A DNA stretch of 64,000 bases from Lamellibrachia satsuma (Eukaryota; Annelida; Polychaeta; Sabellida; Siboglinidae), in assembly GCA_033239005.1 (NCBI GenBank), contig BSQZ01000028.1, forward strand, positions 4,206,501 to 4,270,500. The letters are read 5' to 3'. Below, in pieces: positions 11,969 through 20,640 of this stretch. Both the position numbers and the translations under genes were made by a program. Each line of letters opens with the position of its first letter. The first letter of the stretch is position 1. The notes under the pieces are model-generated. The model searched no databases, was not told the DNA's origin, and saw only the letters and a program-made list of their open reading frames with translations.

Positions 11969-12765
11969 TTAGATCGGTACTTTCCAACTTTCACTCTTGA
12001 ACCATTCTTGAATATTGGTGTGACTATGGCTTGTTTCCAGTCTGGTGGACCTCTCCTGCGTTTGATGACTGTTTGAATATCCAATACATAGTCTTAACAA
12101 GATTATTGCTGCATTCTTCCAGTATCCATGGATGCAGACCGTCAGTGCCCAGTGCCTTGTTGAGATGGAGTTTCTTGCGAACCGTGTCTTCTGTGAATGG
12201 AATGTCAACCATGCATTCGTTTGTTCTCTTGTATAAACATGGGCTGGTGGACGTGTCGTCATCCACAAAAACTGACTTAAAACCGTCTCCCAGGACATCT
12301 GCTGCCTCATGGTCATTTTCTGTTAAAACGCCATCGTCTTTTTTAAGTTGGAGTGCTGTCACCTTTAACCTTCTGCTTGGATCTCAAATAAGCAGAACAC
12401 TTCTTTGGTTATTTCTTGAAATTGTTGAATAGTTTCTCTACGTCGATCTTATGTGCTTGTTTTATTTTAGCATTGGTCTTGTGTCTCTGTTTGATGTAGA
12501 CTTTGTAATCGCTGTCCATTCCTGTTCTCGTGTAGCGTTTGTACAACTCGTACTTCGTCTTTACTGTTCTTTACATTCTCTTGTTCCACCATGGTGGTTT
12601 GTTGTTCTTCTTGGGCTTCATGTTTCTGTGAGGGACATTATCTCTGACTGTCTTTGAAATCTTGTTCACGATCGCTACATACGTATGCTCGATAGATGGC
12701 CGCGCTGTCATTGTAGATGCGGAGGTCGATGTGATTCTATACGTATGATCGTCGTTAGATGGCAC
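11969..12765 (-). pseudogene. LINE fragment (linker and RT fingers)
   Basis: Minus-strand frames contain KPPWWNKRM (near 12580) typical of the region between endonuclease and RT, then TEDTVRKKLHLNKALGTDGLHPW (12185-12120) and WKQAIVTPIFKNGS (12050-12000), which match RT blocks 0-2 of L2/CR1/Jockey-type LINEs. Several frameshifts separate these. Palm and thumb are absent, so it is an internal fragment. Confidence 0.75.
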
Positions 12766-12924
12766 TTGTGGCGGCTTGTGTGTTTGTGTGATGCTGTAAA
12801 TCGGGGTAGGAATGGACCGCCCCGCAGTGTCGACAGGCGTACACTAGCATAGTGTGCCAGTATCTGCCACTGAGAAGGCGTCACCATACGTACGAATGTT
12901 AACTATGCGTGTGGGAACAAGAGT

Positions 12925-13008
12925 GAGTTATTGAGTGAGTGAGTGAGTGAGTGAGTGAGTGAGTGAGTGAGTGAGTGAGTGAGTGAGTGAGTGAGTGAGT
13001 GGGTGAGT
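12925..13008. repeat. (GAGT)n microsatellite
   Basis: About twenty near-perfect copies of the tetranucleotide gagt. Confidence 0.95.
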
Positions 13009-13406
13009 GATAGCCATCTTGTTTCAGGAGGTCACGACTAGATAGGGTGAGGAGCTAAGACTGTTTAATAAAGAATATGTTGCAAGAGTGAGTGTGGGAT
13101 ATACGAAATAATAGTTACTTTCTTTCACGAGTGAATGCGGGGCATAAGGAACAGCCATCTTGTTTTCTCAAGAGGTCACGACTAGATAGAGTGATGATCT
13201 AAGACTAACTACCTAATTATAAGGATTAGTCATCTTGTTTTAAGAGTGAATTACTGAATATACTTCAAAAGTTGGGACAAGAAAAATAGCCACCTTGTTT
13301 CAAGAGGTCACGACTAAATAGGGTGAGGAGCTAAGACTAACTATTTAATAAAGCATGTGTTTCAACAGTGTGGTAAACACGAAACAATAGCCATCTTGTT
13401 TCAAGT
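13009..13406. repeat. Degenerate long-period tandem repeat
   Basis: The block gccatcttgttt...caagaggtcacgactagatagggtgaggagctaagact recurs near 13013, 13150 and 13290, with a further partial near 13390. Copies have diverged and spacing varies. Confidence 0.7.
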
Positions 13407-13482
13407 TTCAATCAGTTGTTCAACATTTATCGTGTATACAGTGATAGTAATACATAGTGCAATGACGAAGGGTTCTTACAGG

Positions 13483-13840
13483 GATTTCTCCCGCGCCAGA
13501 GACCCCGAGCTTAGAGGTGTGTCCACCGCGCCAGACGCAAGACGCTCGAACGATGAGATGATGGACTTGGGGATCTCTCCTGCGCCAGAGACCCCGAGCT
13601 TAGAGGTGTGCCCACCGCGCCAGACGCCAGACGCTCGAACGATGAGATGATGGACTTGGGGATCTCTCCTGCGCCAGAGACCCCGAGCTTAGAGGTGTGC
13701 CCACCGCGCCAGACGCCAGACGCTCGAACGATGAAATGATGGACTTGGGGATCTCTCCTGCGCCAGAGGCCCCGAGCGTACGGGTGAGTAACTACCACGC
13801 CAGAGGCTCGATCGATGAAGTGATGATGATGATATATTAT
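13483..13840. repeat. 89-bp GC-rich minisatellite (4 copies)
   Basis: Units start at 13483, 13572, 13661 and 13750, an exact 89-bp period, with few differences among copies. The unit includes gcgccagagaccccgagc. Because 89 is not a multiple of three the long open frames across it are not evidence of a gene. A (TAA)n run follows at about 13855-13890. Confidence 0.93.
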
Positions 13841-13989
13841 CACTGTACACACTTGTAATAATAATAATAATAAAAAATAATAATAATTACGTTCTTAATG
13901 AAGCGATTAATAATGGCAAAATTGATGCGCATTGTCAGTGTGGTTACTGTTCGGGGCGACGATGCTACTCCGCTCGCACATGTTCTCGC

Positions 13990-15517
13990 ATTTCACCGCG
14001 CCGTTCAGCAGTCTCCAACGTTGTGAACAGTCTCCAACGTTGTGAACAGTCTCCAACGTTGTGAACAGCTGCGCTAACGCACGATCCAATTCGTAGTCGA
14101 GATGGCGCTTTACATTTTTGTCTGTTGGGACGAGGCACAAAGCCAAGTAACGCACCTGACTAGGGTGTTCGACACGGTACGCCTCACGCTCATTACGTAC
14201 CCGCTGCGTCAAACTGGTTAATGCATTACGCACAAATACCTGTTTCAGTGACTCGTCCAACTGTTTTAATGAATCCTCCATCCTGCGGAAGAGCGAAGAG
14301 AATCGATGACAACGAACACGCATCATCGGTCATTGAATAGTAGGAGACAATCAGTGACGCTGACGAACAAGAGGGGGCCGCCTCCGTAGAGATGATGTCG
14401 CCATCACTCACGTAGTCGAGCAAATCGTCGGTGTTAGTGTTGAGCTCGAAGAGGTCGTCATCACACACGTAGTCATCCGCCTCAGTGAAGAGTTCGATGA
14501 CGTCGTTGGTGAGGTCGCTGCCCGTTTCGGTGGTGAGGTCTATGATGTCGTTGGCGATGTCGCTGCCCGTCTGGACGGTGAGGTCAATGATGTCGTTGGC
14601 GATGTCGCTACCCGTCTGGACGGTGAGGTCAATGATGTCGTTGGCGATGTCGCTGCCCGTCTGGACGGTGAGGTCAATGATGTCGTTGGCGATGTCGCTG
14701 CCCGTCTGGAAGGTGAGGTCAATGATGTCGTTGGCGATGTCGCTGCCCGTCATGACGGTGAGGTCAATGATGTCGTTGGCGATGTCGCTGCCCGTCTGGA
14801 CGATGAGGTATATAATGTCGTTGGCGATGTCGCTGCCCGTATGGACGATGAGGTCAATGATGTCGTTGGCGATGTCGCTGCCCGTCTGGACGGTGAGGTC
14901 AATGATGTCGTTGGCGGCAGCAACAGTTTCCTGTAACGCCACGAACTGTACAACACCCCTAGAAACGGCTGCAACATACGCGTCATACATAGCTATGACC
15001 TCGGCTTCCCATTCCTACAGAGAAACGAACAGAAAAGAAATACAGTTATAGTTTACACCACATCCGCGTCTGTCACGTTGAAATTGGTAAAGGGATTGTT
15101 GTCGTATTTCTTGACCGTCACCCGTAGTGAGGAACCCCGCACTATGTCTAACGCGTCTCCCAGTACTGCGGTCCTTGGCCAAGCCACAGTACCCCTCTTT
15201 GAGGGAACATGCTCTATCAATGGCGTCTCACCGGTTCCCTCAAGATACGACTTCAAAGGTTTATCTTTGATTTTTTGATCAGTAGCTCGTACATGACGCC
15301 ACGCCTCGTTCCAACCTGGGCTCGTTCCATGCTATTAGTCGCAAATTTTGCAGCGGTTTTTATGTCGCCGTGGTATGTACATTTTTTGTACTCCTTCCAC
15401 GGATGTAAAGTGGCGACTCCAGGCGTGCAGTCTACAGGGATAACAATTCGACAAGGGGTAGTTTTCGACCCTAAGCCTAATAGCTCGCGGTTTACGTCCC
15501 ATGCTGTCGTCTGTTCG
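13990..15517 (-). CDS. NADAR-domain protein with tandem SUMO-interacting-motif-like repeats (possibly frameshifted)
   Basis: Exon 1 (15517-15059, acceptor ttag before CGA; ATG at 15502) shows a NADAR (DUF1768) fold: NYPLSNCYPC, FTSVE, then KCTYHGDIKTAAKF, GVMYELL, LKSYLEGTGETPLIE and VLGDALDIVR. NADAR enzymes cleave N-glycosidic bonds, of riboflavin intermediates in YbiA, and remove ADP-ribose from guanine in bacterial DarT-linked systems. Two breaks, both at A6 runs (15382-15387 and 15271-15276), must be bridged to read the whole domain. A 44-bp intron (GTGTAA...TGTAG) leads to exon 2 (15014-14412, 201 codons in one frame), which has about nine 15-residue units of the form SDIANDIIDLTVQTG, followed by acidic sequence and a GTGAGT donor. 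A third block (14282 to about 13990; EDSLKQLDESLKQVF, RVRNEREAYRVEH) follows a strong acceptor, but its frame does not match phase 0, so its membership is uncertain. Upstream exons are not identified. Confidence 0.6.
14009..14065 (-). repeat. 19-bp unit repeated three times
   Basis: Exact copies of cagtctccaacgttgtgaa at 14009-14027, 14028-14046 and 14047-14065. They lie in the third coding block of the NADAR gene. Since 19 is not a multiple of three, each added copy shifts the frame. Confidence 0.95.
14521..14925 (-). repeat. 45-bp coding tandem repeat encoding IIDLT units
   Basis: Nine near-identical 45-bp copies plus one diverged copy. Each encodes 15 residues. Seven of the nine contain exactly IIDLT, and the others read IIDLI and IIYLI; the diverged tenth reads VIELF. 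The frame is open through the array. Confidence 0.95.
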
Positions 15518-16700
15518 CTAATGTTTATGAGGCTTTTCAAAATTTACAGCGCTTTGAAGCATTATACATTTTTTCGTTATTCGTTATATAACGCAAGCAT
15601 TTCTCCCACATGTATCGGATTTTATCTACTGCAAGACATGCAGTTCATGTTTTCCTACCACTGTGTAGTTTTTTACTTTCCTTGCGTATGCAACTCTGAC
15701 GGCTGCAATCTAGTCCGTCGTTTTATCTCGCTGCGATTATGTTGCGCAATATCCTTTCTTTGTCGGGGTGTCTATATACGTCTTGCTTACAGCGACTTAA
15801 TTCAAACTGTCATTGCTCTCCGACGCCAACGATCGAAGGAAGAACTGAAGCAAACGGGGGTTATGCGTATGATGAGACCAATGCGGGTTATCGAGCAGGA
15901 CTCCCTGCACCCTTTCGATAGGCGGTAAGTTTGCATTCTGCCGTTGTCTGTCTCCATCCGCGGGGTTTCCGACAGTTCTCGCGGCCCGCCGTTGGACGCG
16001 GACGGATATCTTTCATGACATACGTATAGTGGGTCTAGCCCGCGCCTATCACCACCTAGGGGTATACGTGTGCTTCCCAGAAGAATTGAGAATTTAACAT
16101 ATGCTGTGGAAGGCGGCCCTGGACGACGTCTTCGAAATCTTTCCCACGAACATTTATTCAACATATAATAGTTTGATGGTGATAAATAATTATATCATTC
16201 TTATAGTGCTTGGTTAGTTATAAAAAAATAGTTATGTAAGATATACGTACGAACATTTATTCAATATCATGATTAATAATTATGTAATTCTTGCAGTGGT
16301 TGATTAGGCTATAATCATAAATGGTGTGTTATTTCCTTTAACGTCAGGCCCCTTCGTAATGGCCGCTCCGTAGATCCCACCGGATATGGCAATACAGGAT
16401 ATGACCCTAGGCAGGAAAAGGCAGTGACCATAGCTGACTGAATATATGACCTCAAATGATCGGATATGATGCTAGGCATGCTGGGAGGAAACGGAAGTAC
16501 CGCCATTACCGAAAGAATACAACTTTGAGACCCAGTTTCCCCTAAATTACTATTCACCAACCATGTGGATATGATCGATATGTTTGGCCTGTGCGCAAGA
16601 CAAAATTAAATTTGAATTACTACACTACCAGTAAATGCTCGAATGGCAAAACACTCAGCGCCGCCATTATTATACATTTAGGTGGTATGTGGAGATGTAC
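15518..16700. other. No firmly supported gene; possible upstream exons of the NADAR gene
   Basis: Minus-strand open stretches occur (for example 16164-15802) and one reading near 15960-15815 (NLPPIERVQGVLLDNPHW) looks protein-like. I cannot connect any of them by matching splice phases. The plus-strand frame at 15209-15928 is antisense to the NADAR exon and is not a gene. Confidence 0.35.
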
Positions 16701-18840
16701 AACATATTCCTGGCCCTCTGCCATGCCGACATGGCCATAGGGATGAATCATTCTTTCCATGCGGTTATTGTGACCTGGGAGTCTCATAGCAGCACAATGT
16801 CATCTGCTGTGACAAATGTAATGTTTGGTATCACAATTCGTCCATTGAATTAAGTTCTAATGATGATGGGCATTTCGAACACAGCAGCGTTAATTGGGCA
16901 TGTGCCAAATGTGTCACTCACAACTCGAATCAAACTACTACGATCCATTGTCAGGTCTGAACGCCTCTACTGTATCGATATCATCGACTGACTGGGCATT
17001 CAGCCCAGCTAGGATATGTAGTCTGAGGAATAGTAATGGCACACCCATCTCTAAGTCTACCAGCAACGTGTCTGCCCCAACAAATAGAACACGATCAGCC
17101 ACATAGGCTGGTTCATCAGATCGTCCTAACGGTGGTGACCAGTTCAATCTAGCCCCGAACAAACAAAAACAAATGTACAACAATTGGCGAACACCTGTTA
17201 TAAACTGCAACGGTTTTTTCAGCAAAAAGGCTGAACTAGTCTATTTAATTGAATCCACAGATACAGAACTTCTCGTTCTATCTAATACAAAACATGACCA
17301 ACCCATTCAAACGTCTGAGTTCCTCAACCAGCTACAGAGCCTTCCGTAAGGATCGTAAACGGAGGAGGGGGAAATGCCAAATATCCTGCAGTGGAGATCG
17401 ACCTGCAAACTGACTGCGACTTAATATGGGTCAAAATATCATTGACATCAACACACACTTTAAGCGAAAGCCTTTAGCAGTCCACCAGGCAGTAACAATC
17501 AGCCACTAGATAAACTACAAAAGGCTTTCAATAGCCTAGCACCCAAGCTCTCAACAATCGTACTTGGGGGGGGGCATAATTTGGGAAACCTGACAAGTAA
17601 CACCCGGCACCAGCAACAAAGTTCTCAATAACAAGGTCATTCAAATCCTGGAAGAAAACCATTTAACCCATCGTGATCCCACTCAAGAGGGAAAAATCCG
17701 ATATTTTCTGTACCAACGAGCCCTTTGTAGCTAGACAGTGCGATTCCATTCCAGGTATCTCAGATCACGAAATTATTCTTACTGACTCGAACAACAGACC
17801 ACCATTCACCAAAGAAACCATCAAAACAAATTAATCCACCTATGCTCTCATGTGAATTTTTTTACAAAGGCAGACTGGTACAAAAGGAAAGAATTGACAT
17901 AATCTTTCGGTTCTAAACATTCACAAGATCACATTAACAGGTCAATAAATGAAAACTGCAATGCGATTAAAACACACTACTCGTCAGTCACCAGTGAGTT
18001 CGTCCCAAGTAAGATGACATCCGTCCGAGGTATCACAACAAACTCTTCCCTAAACTAAATCACAGCGTCCGATTGTTTGCAAACCCATCTTTACAGGGGC
18101 GGACCAGTCAACCTTTCAATCAAATTCAAATGCATTTGAAGAATGGGGAAATGATTGGGCATGCACTTTAATGTTTCTAAGTGCAATACAATGAGAATCG
18201 CCAGAAGTTCCGAGTTCAAACACATTATCCAGAACCTATTGGCAGCCATATACTAGAACAGTTTGATAAAGGGAAACATCTTGGGGTGACGGTCACTGAC
18301 AAACTATCCTGATGAGCACGTCTTCAAAACTTGCAATAAAGCAAATGCTGCCTTGTCATTCTTATGGAAGAATTTAAAATCATGTCTCCAGATACTGAAA
18401 GAAAGAGCCTATGCCACTCTCGTTTGACATGTTCCAGAGTATGGCTGCACAGTTTTGGACTCACATTTAAAAAGAAACATTAAAGCATTCGAACCAATTC
18501 AGCGAACAGCTGTCCGTTTGGTTACAGGCGGCTACGATTACCAGAGTAGCGTCACAGACATGATCGAAGAAATAGGCTGGTCAGACCTCGAGGAGAGGAG
18601 GAACTTAAGATTAACATTAATGTATAAGGTCGTCCATGGTCACATTGCTATTCCTGCCAAAACATGTTAATACCTGCTGACAGACGCACACGCTCAAATC
18701 ACCCCTGTAATTCGCTCCTGATAACATGTGACTTTAATATACACATGGACATTGATACAGATGCTGAGAGGATTAGAATGTGACGTATCGGCTATGAATG
18801 TATGTATGCATGTATGTATGTATGTATGTATAGGTTAAGT
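16701..18840 (+). pseudogene. Jockey-like LINE with PHD finger, internally deleted
   Basis: Plus-strand reading: a PHD-type zinc finger at 16760-16912 (PCGYC, then ICCDKCNVWYH, then WACAKC; one expected Cys is Ser). Then comes an endonuclease start (PVINCNGFFSKKAELVYLIE, about 17190-17250), an endonuclease end (SDHEIILT, near 17765), and the RT C-terminal part (GKHLGVTVTDKLS, PEYGCTVLDSHLKRN, FEPIQRTAVRLVTGGYDY, to 18668). The RT fingers and palm, including the catalytic Asp pair, are missing, and many stops and shifts occur. A (TATG)n run near 18800-18835 looks like the 3' tail. The insertion separates the two minus-strand repeat-rich genes on either side. Confidence 0.8.
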
Positions 18841-18906
18841 AACTCAAATGTACATGTAACAAATAAATAACAGAGTAGTGTGGAAAATAAAATGATCACT
18901 AGGCGC

Positions 18907-19717
18907 CTAGGATGCCGTCACCATATAATCAAGAAAAGTAAAATCATAATAGAAGACGACGTCCTGTATAAAGGTCGCCCTATCTACACGTGCGCCAGAC
19001 ATGCCGGTCTTGCCGGTCTCGCCTGTCTTGCCGGTCTTGCCTGTCTTGCCGGTCTTGCCAGTCTTGCCTGACTTGCCGGTCTTGCCAGTCTTGCCTGTCT
19101 TGCCTGTCTTGCCTGTCTTGTTGGACTTGCCAGTCTTGCCTGTATTGCCTGTCTTGTTGGACTTGCCAGTCTTGCCTGTCTTGCCTGTCTTGCCAGTCTT
19201 GCCTGTCTTGCCTGTCTTGCCTGTCTTGCCGGTCTTGTTGGACTTGACGGACTTGCTCTTAAAGCGCTTCTTCAAGCGGCCCCAGAAGCGTCGTATCCGC
19301 TTAACGACGCCCGCCCCGCGCGCTGGTGTCTTGGGGCGGGTCGCCTCGACGTCCTCGTCCCCGTCATCGTCCGTGTCCTCCGTCGACGTCGTATCGGAGG
19401 AAGCTGGTGTAGCGTCAGACGATGCCGGGGGCATGCTGATCTTTTGGATCTCCGGCAGTAGTCGCCCCCCTGCTTCGACGTTCTCGGAATGCGGGACTGC
19501 GCCTCGTCTTCTCTTCTGCAACTACTGATGAGAACGCATTGGAAAGTGTTTGTAAGACGACTAAAATGTACACAACTGAGGCGTTTTTTTTATTAATTTA
19601 TCTACTGTAGTACTGCGCCCTGTGTGTGTATGTGCGAGTGCGTGCCTGCGTGTGCGTCTGCGTGCGTGTGTTTGTGTGCGCGAGCATGGGTGTGCGTGCG
19701 CGCGTTTCTGCGTGTGC

Positions 19718-19764
<47 letters not shown>

Positions 19765-20077
19765 TGTTGTCATACATTACGCTACTTTGTAAAATTAATA
19801 CCACTCCTTCTTTAAAAATTAAAGAAAATGAACTGATTCTGGTGAAGTCGATGATTATTCTGACATACAGGCAAGGAGACTGATCCTGTACCTAGTGTCT
19901 TATTTCAAGTAACTTTATTTCATAACCTCAGCTGTTTGTTCCTGTGATTTTATCTCCCACCACCTGTATATGAGCTACCTACCAGGTACCGCACCCACCA
20001 CCAGGCGGCTAGCAGTATTGCTGACACTGCAACGATCGTTCCAGCAATCAGCGCGAAACTGTCTATACGAGATCTCT
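18907..20077 (-). CDS. Single-pass membrane protein, 3' end: TM helix, basic/acidic tail, Lys-Thr-Gly repeat
   Basis: Exon 20077-19983 (acceptor cttgcag, donor GTAGGT) encodes a hydrophobic helix, [20 protein letters not shown] then WVRYL. It ends in phase 0 and joins exon 19521-18907 (acceptor cagtag), which begins [14 protein letters not shown]: a membrane helix followed at once by a basic stop-transfer, as in type I proteins. The tail then has a Ser/Thr-Asp/Glu stretch ([14 protein letters not shown]), a strongly basic segment ([20 protein letters not shown]) that could bind membrane lipid or nucleic acid, and about 80 residues of GKT repeats with scattered Ser/Asn, ending in a short hydrophobic C-terminus. 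Ectodomain exons are not visible; the TM exon needs a phase-1 exon upstream, where a CR1 LINE now lies. Family unknown. It could belong to the same transcription unit as the NADAR exons; nothing here proves it. Confidence 0.5.
19004..19245 (-). repeat. 9-bp coding repeat (Gly-Lys-Thr)n
   Basis: About 26 copies of a 9-bp unit (plus strand cttgccggt / cttgcctgt) encode GKT on the minus strand, interspersed with SNK and SGK variants. Confidence 0.93.
19615..19772. repeat. (TGCG)n-rich microsatellite
   Basis: Alternating tgtg/tgcg blocks ending in a pure (TGCG)n run. It lies in the intron between the TM exon and the repeat exon. The open frames across it (Thr-His-Ala-Arg) are artefacts. Confidence 0.95.
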
Positions 20078-20524
20078 CTGCAAGAAATAATACATTCGTC
20101 ACATTCCTCTCAGTTCCAGTGCATGTGCACTGCGTGTTCTTGTTAATGTATGCATGCACGTCACTCAGGCAATCGCAGGCGAAACACTAGCGTAGAAAGG
20201 TCGAACGCGCGTCGCGCACACCTCGAATAAAGTACAAATACATCGCATAGCTGTCAACATGGCTGCTTTCGGGCGTCAAACACCGCTTTTTCACGTTTCC
20301 TCGCGCATTCGTTCACCGCGAACGAGAAAGGCACATCAAAATGGAGACCCGTAAAACAACACGTCAAAACAAAACCCGCCAAAGAAAGACGCAAGTTTAG
20401 GGGATGAGATTGCCTTCCACGTTTTCAAGAGCAGTTCAGACCTATGACGTCAGAGGCTGTAGGCAATGGGGATCAATGGGATCAATATCATGCGGGAGTA
20501 AAAGAATAACAACTACATATGAAC

Positions 20525-20640
20525 ACCAGGCATGGGGTAATAGTAATATGTAATATACTTTTTTGTAATAGTAATAGATGACATGTTTTCAAAAATAATA
20601 GTAATAGATCGTAAAGTAATAGATAATAGTCTATTACTTT
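20525..20640. repeat. TAATAG-rich low-complexity block
   Basis: Repeated taatagtaatagat motifs. A similar block lies at 30445-30560. They may be shared ends of one repeat family or convergent low complexity. Confidence 0.5.

Noticed and set aside
13357..13852. Open frames on both strands across the 89-bp repeats
   Set aside because: The period is not a multiple of three and no domain or splice signal supports a gene.
15209..15928. 239-codon plus-strand open frame
   Set aside because: Antisense to the NADAR exon, with no recognisable domain; the minus strand has conserved motifs and splice sites.
19561..19883. Open frames rich in Thr-His-Ala-Arg or Cys-Val-Arg
   Set aside because: Translations of a (TGCG)n microsatellite.
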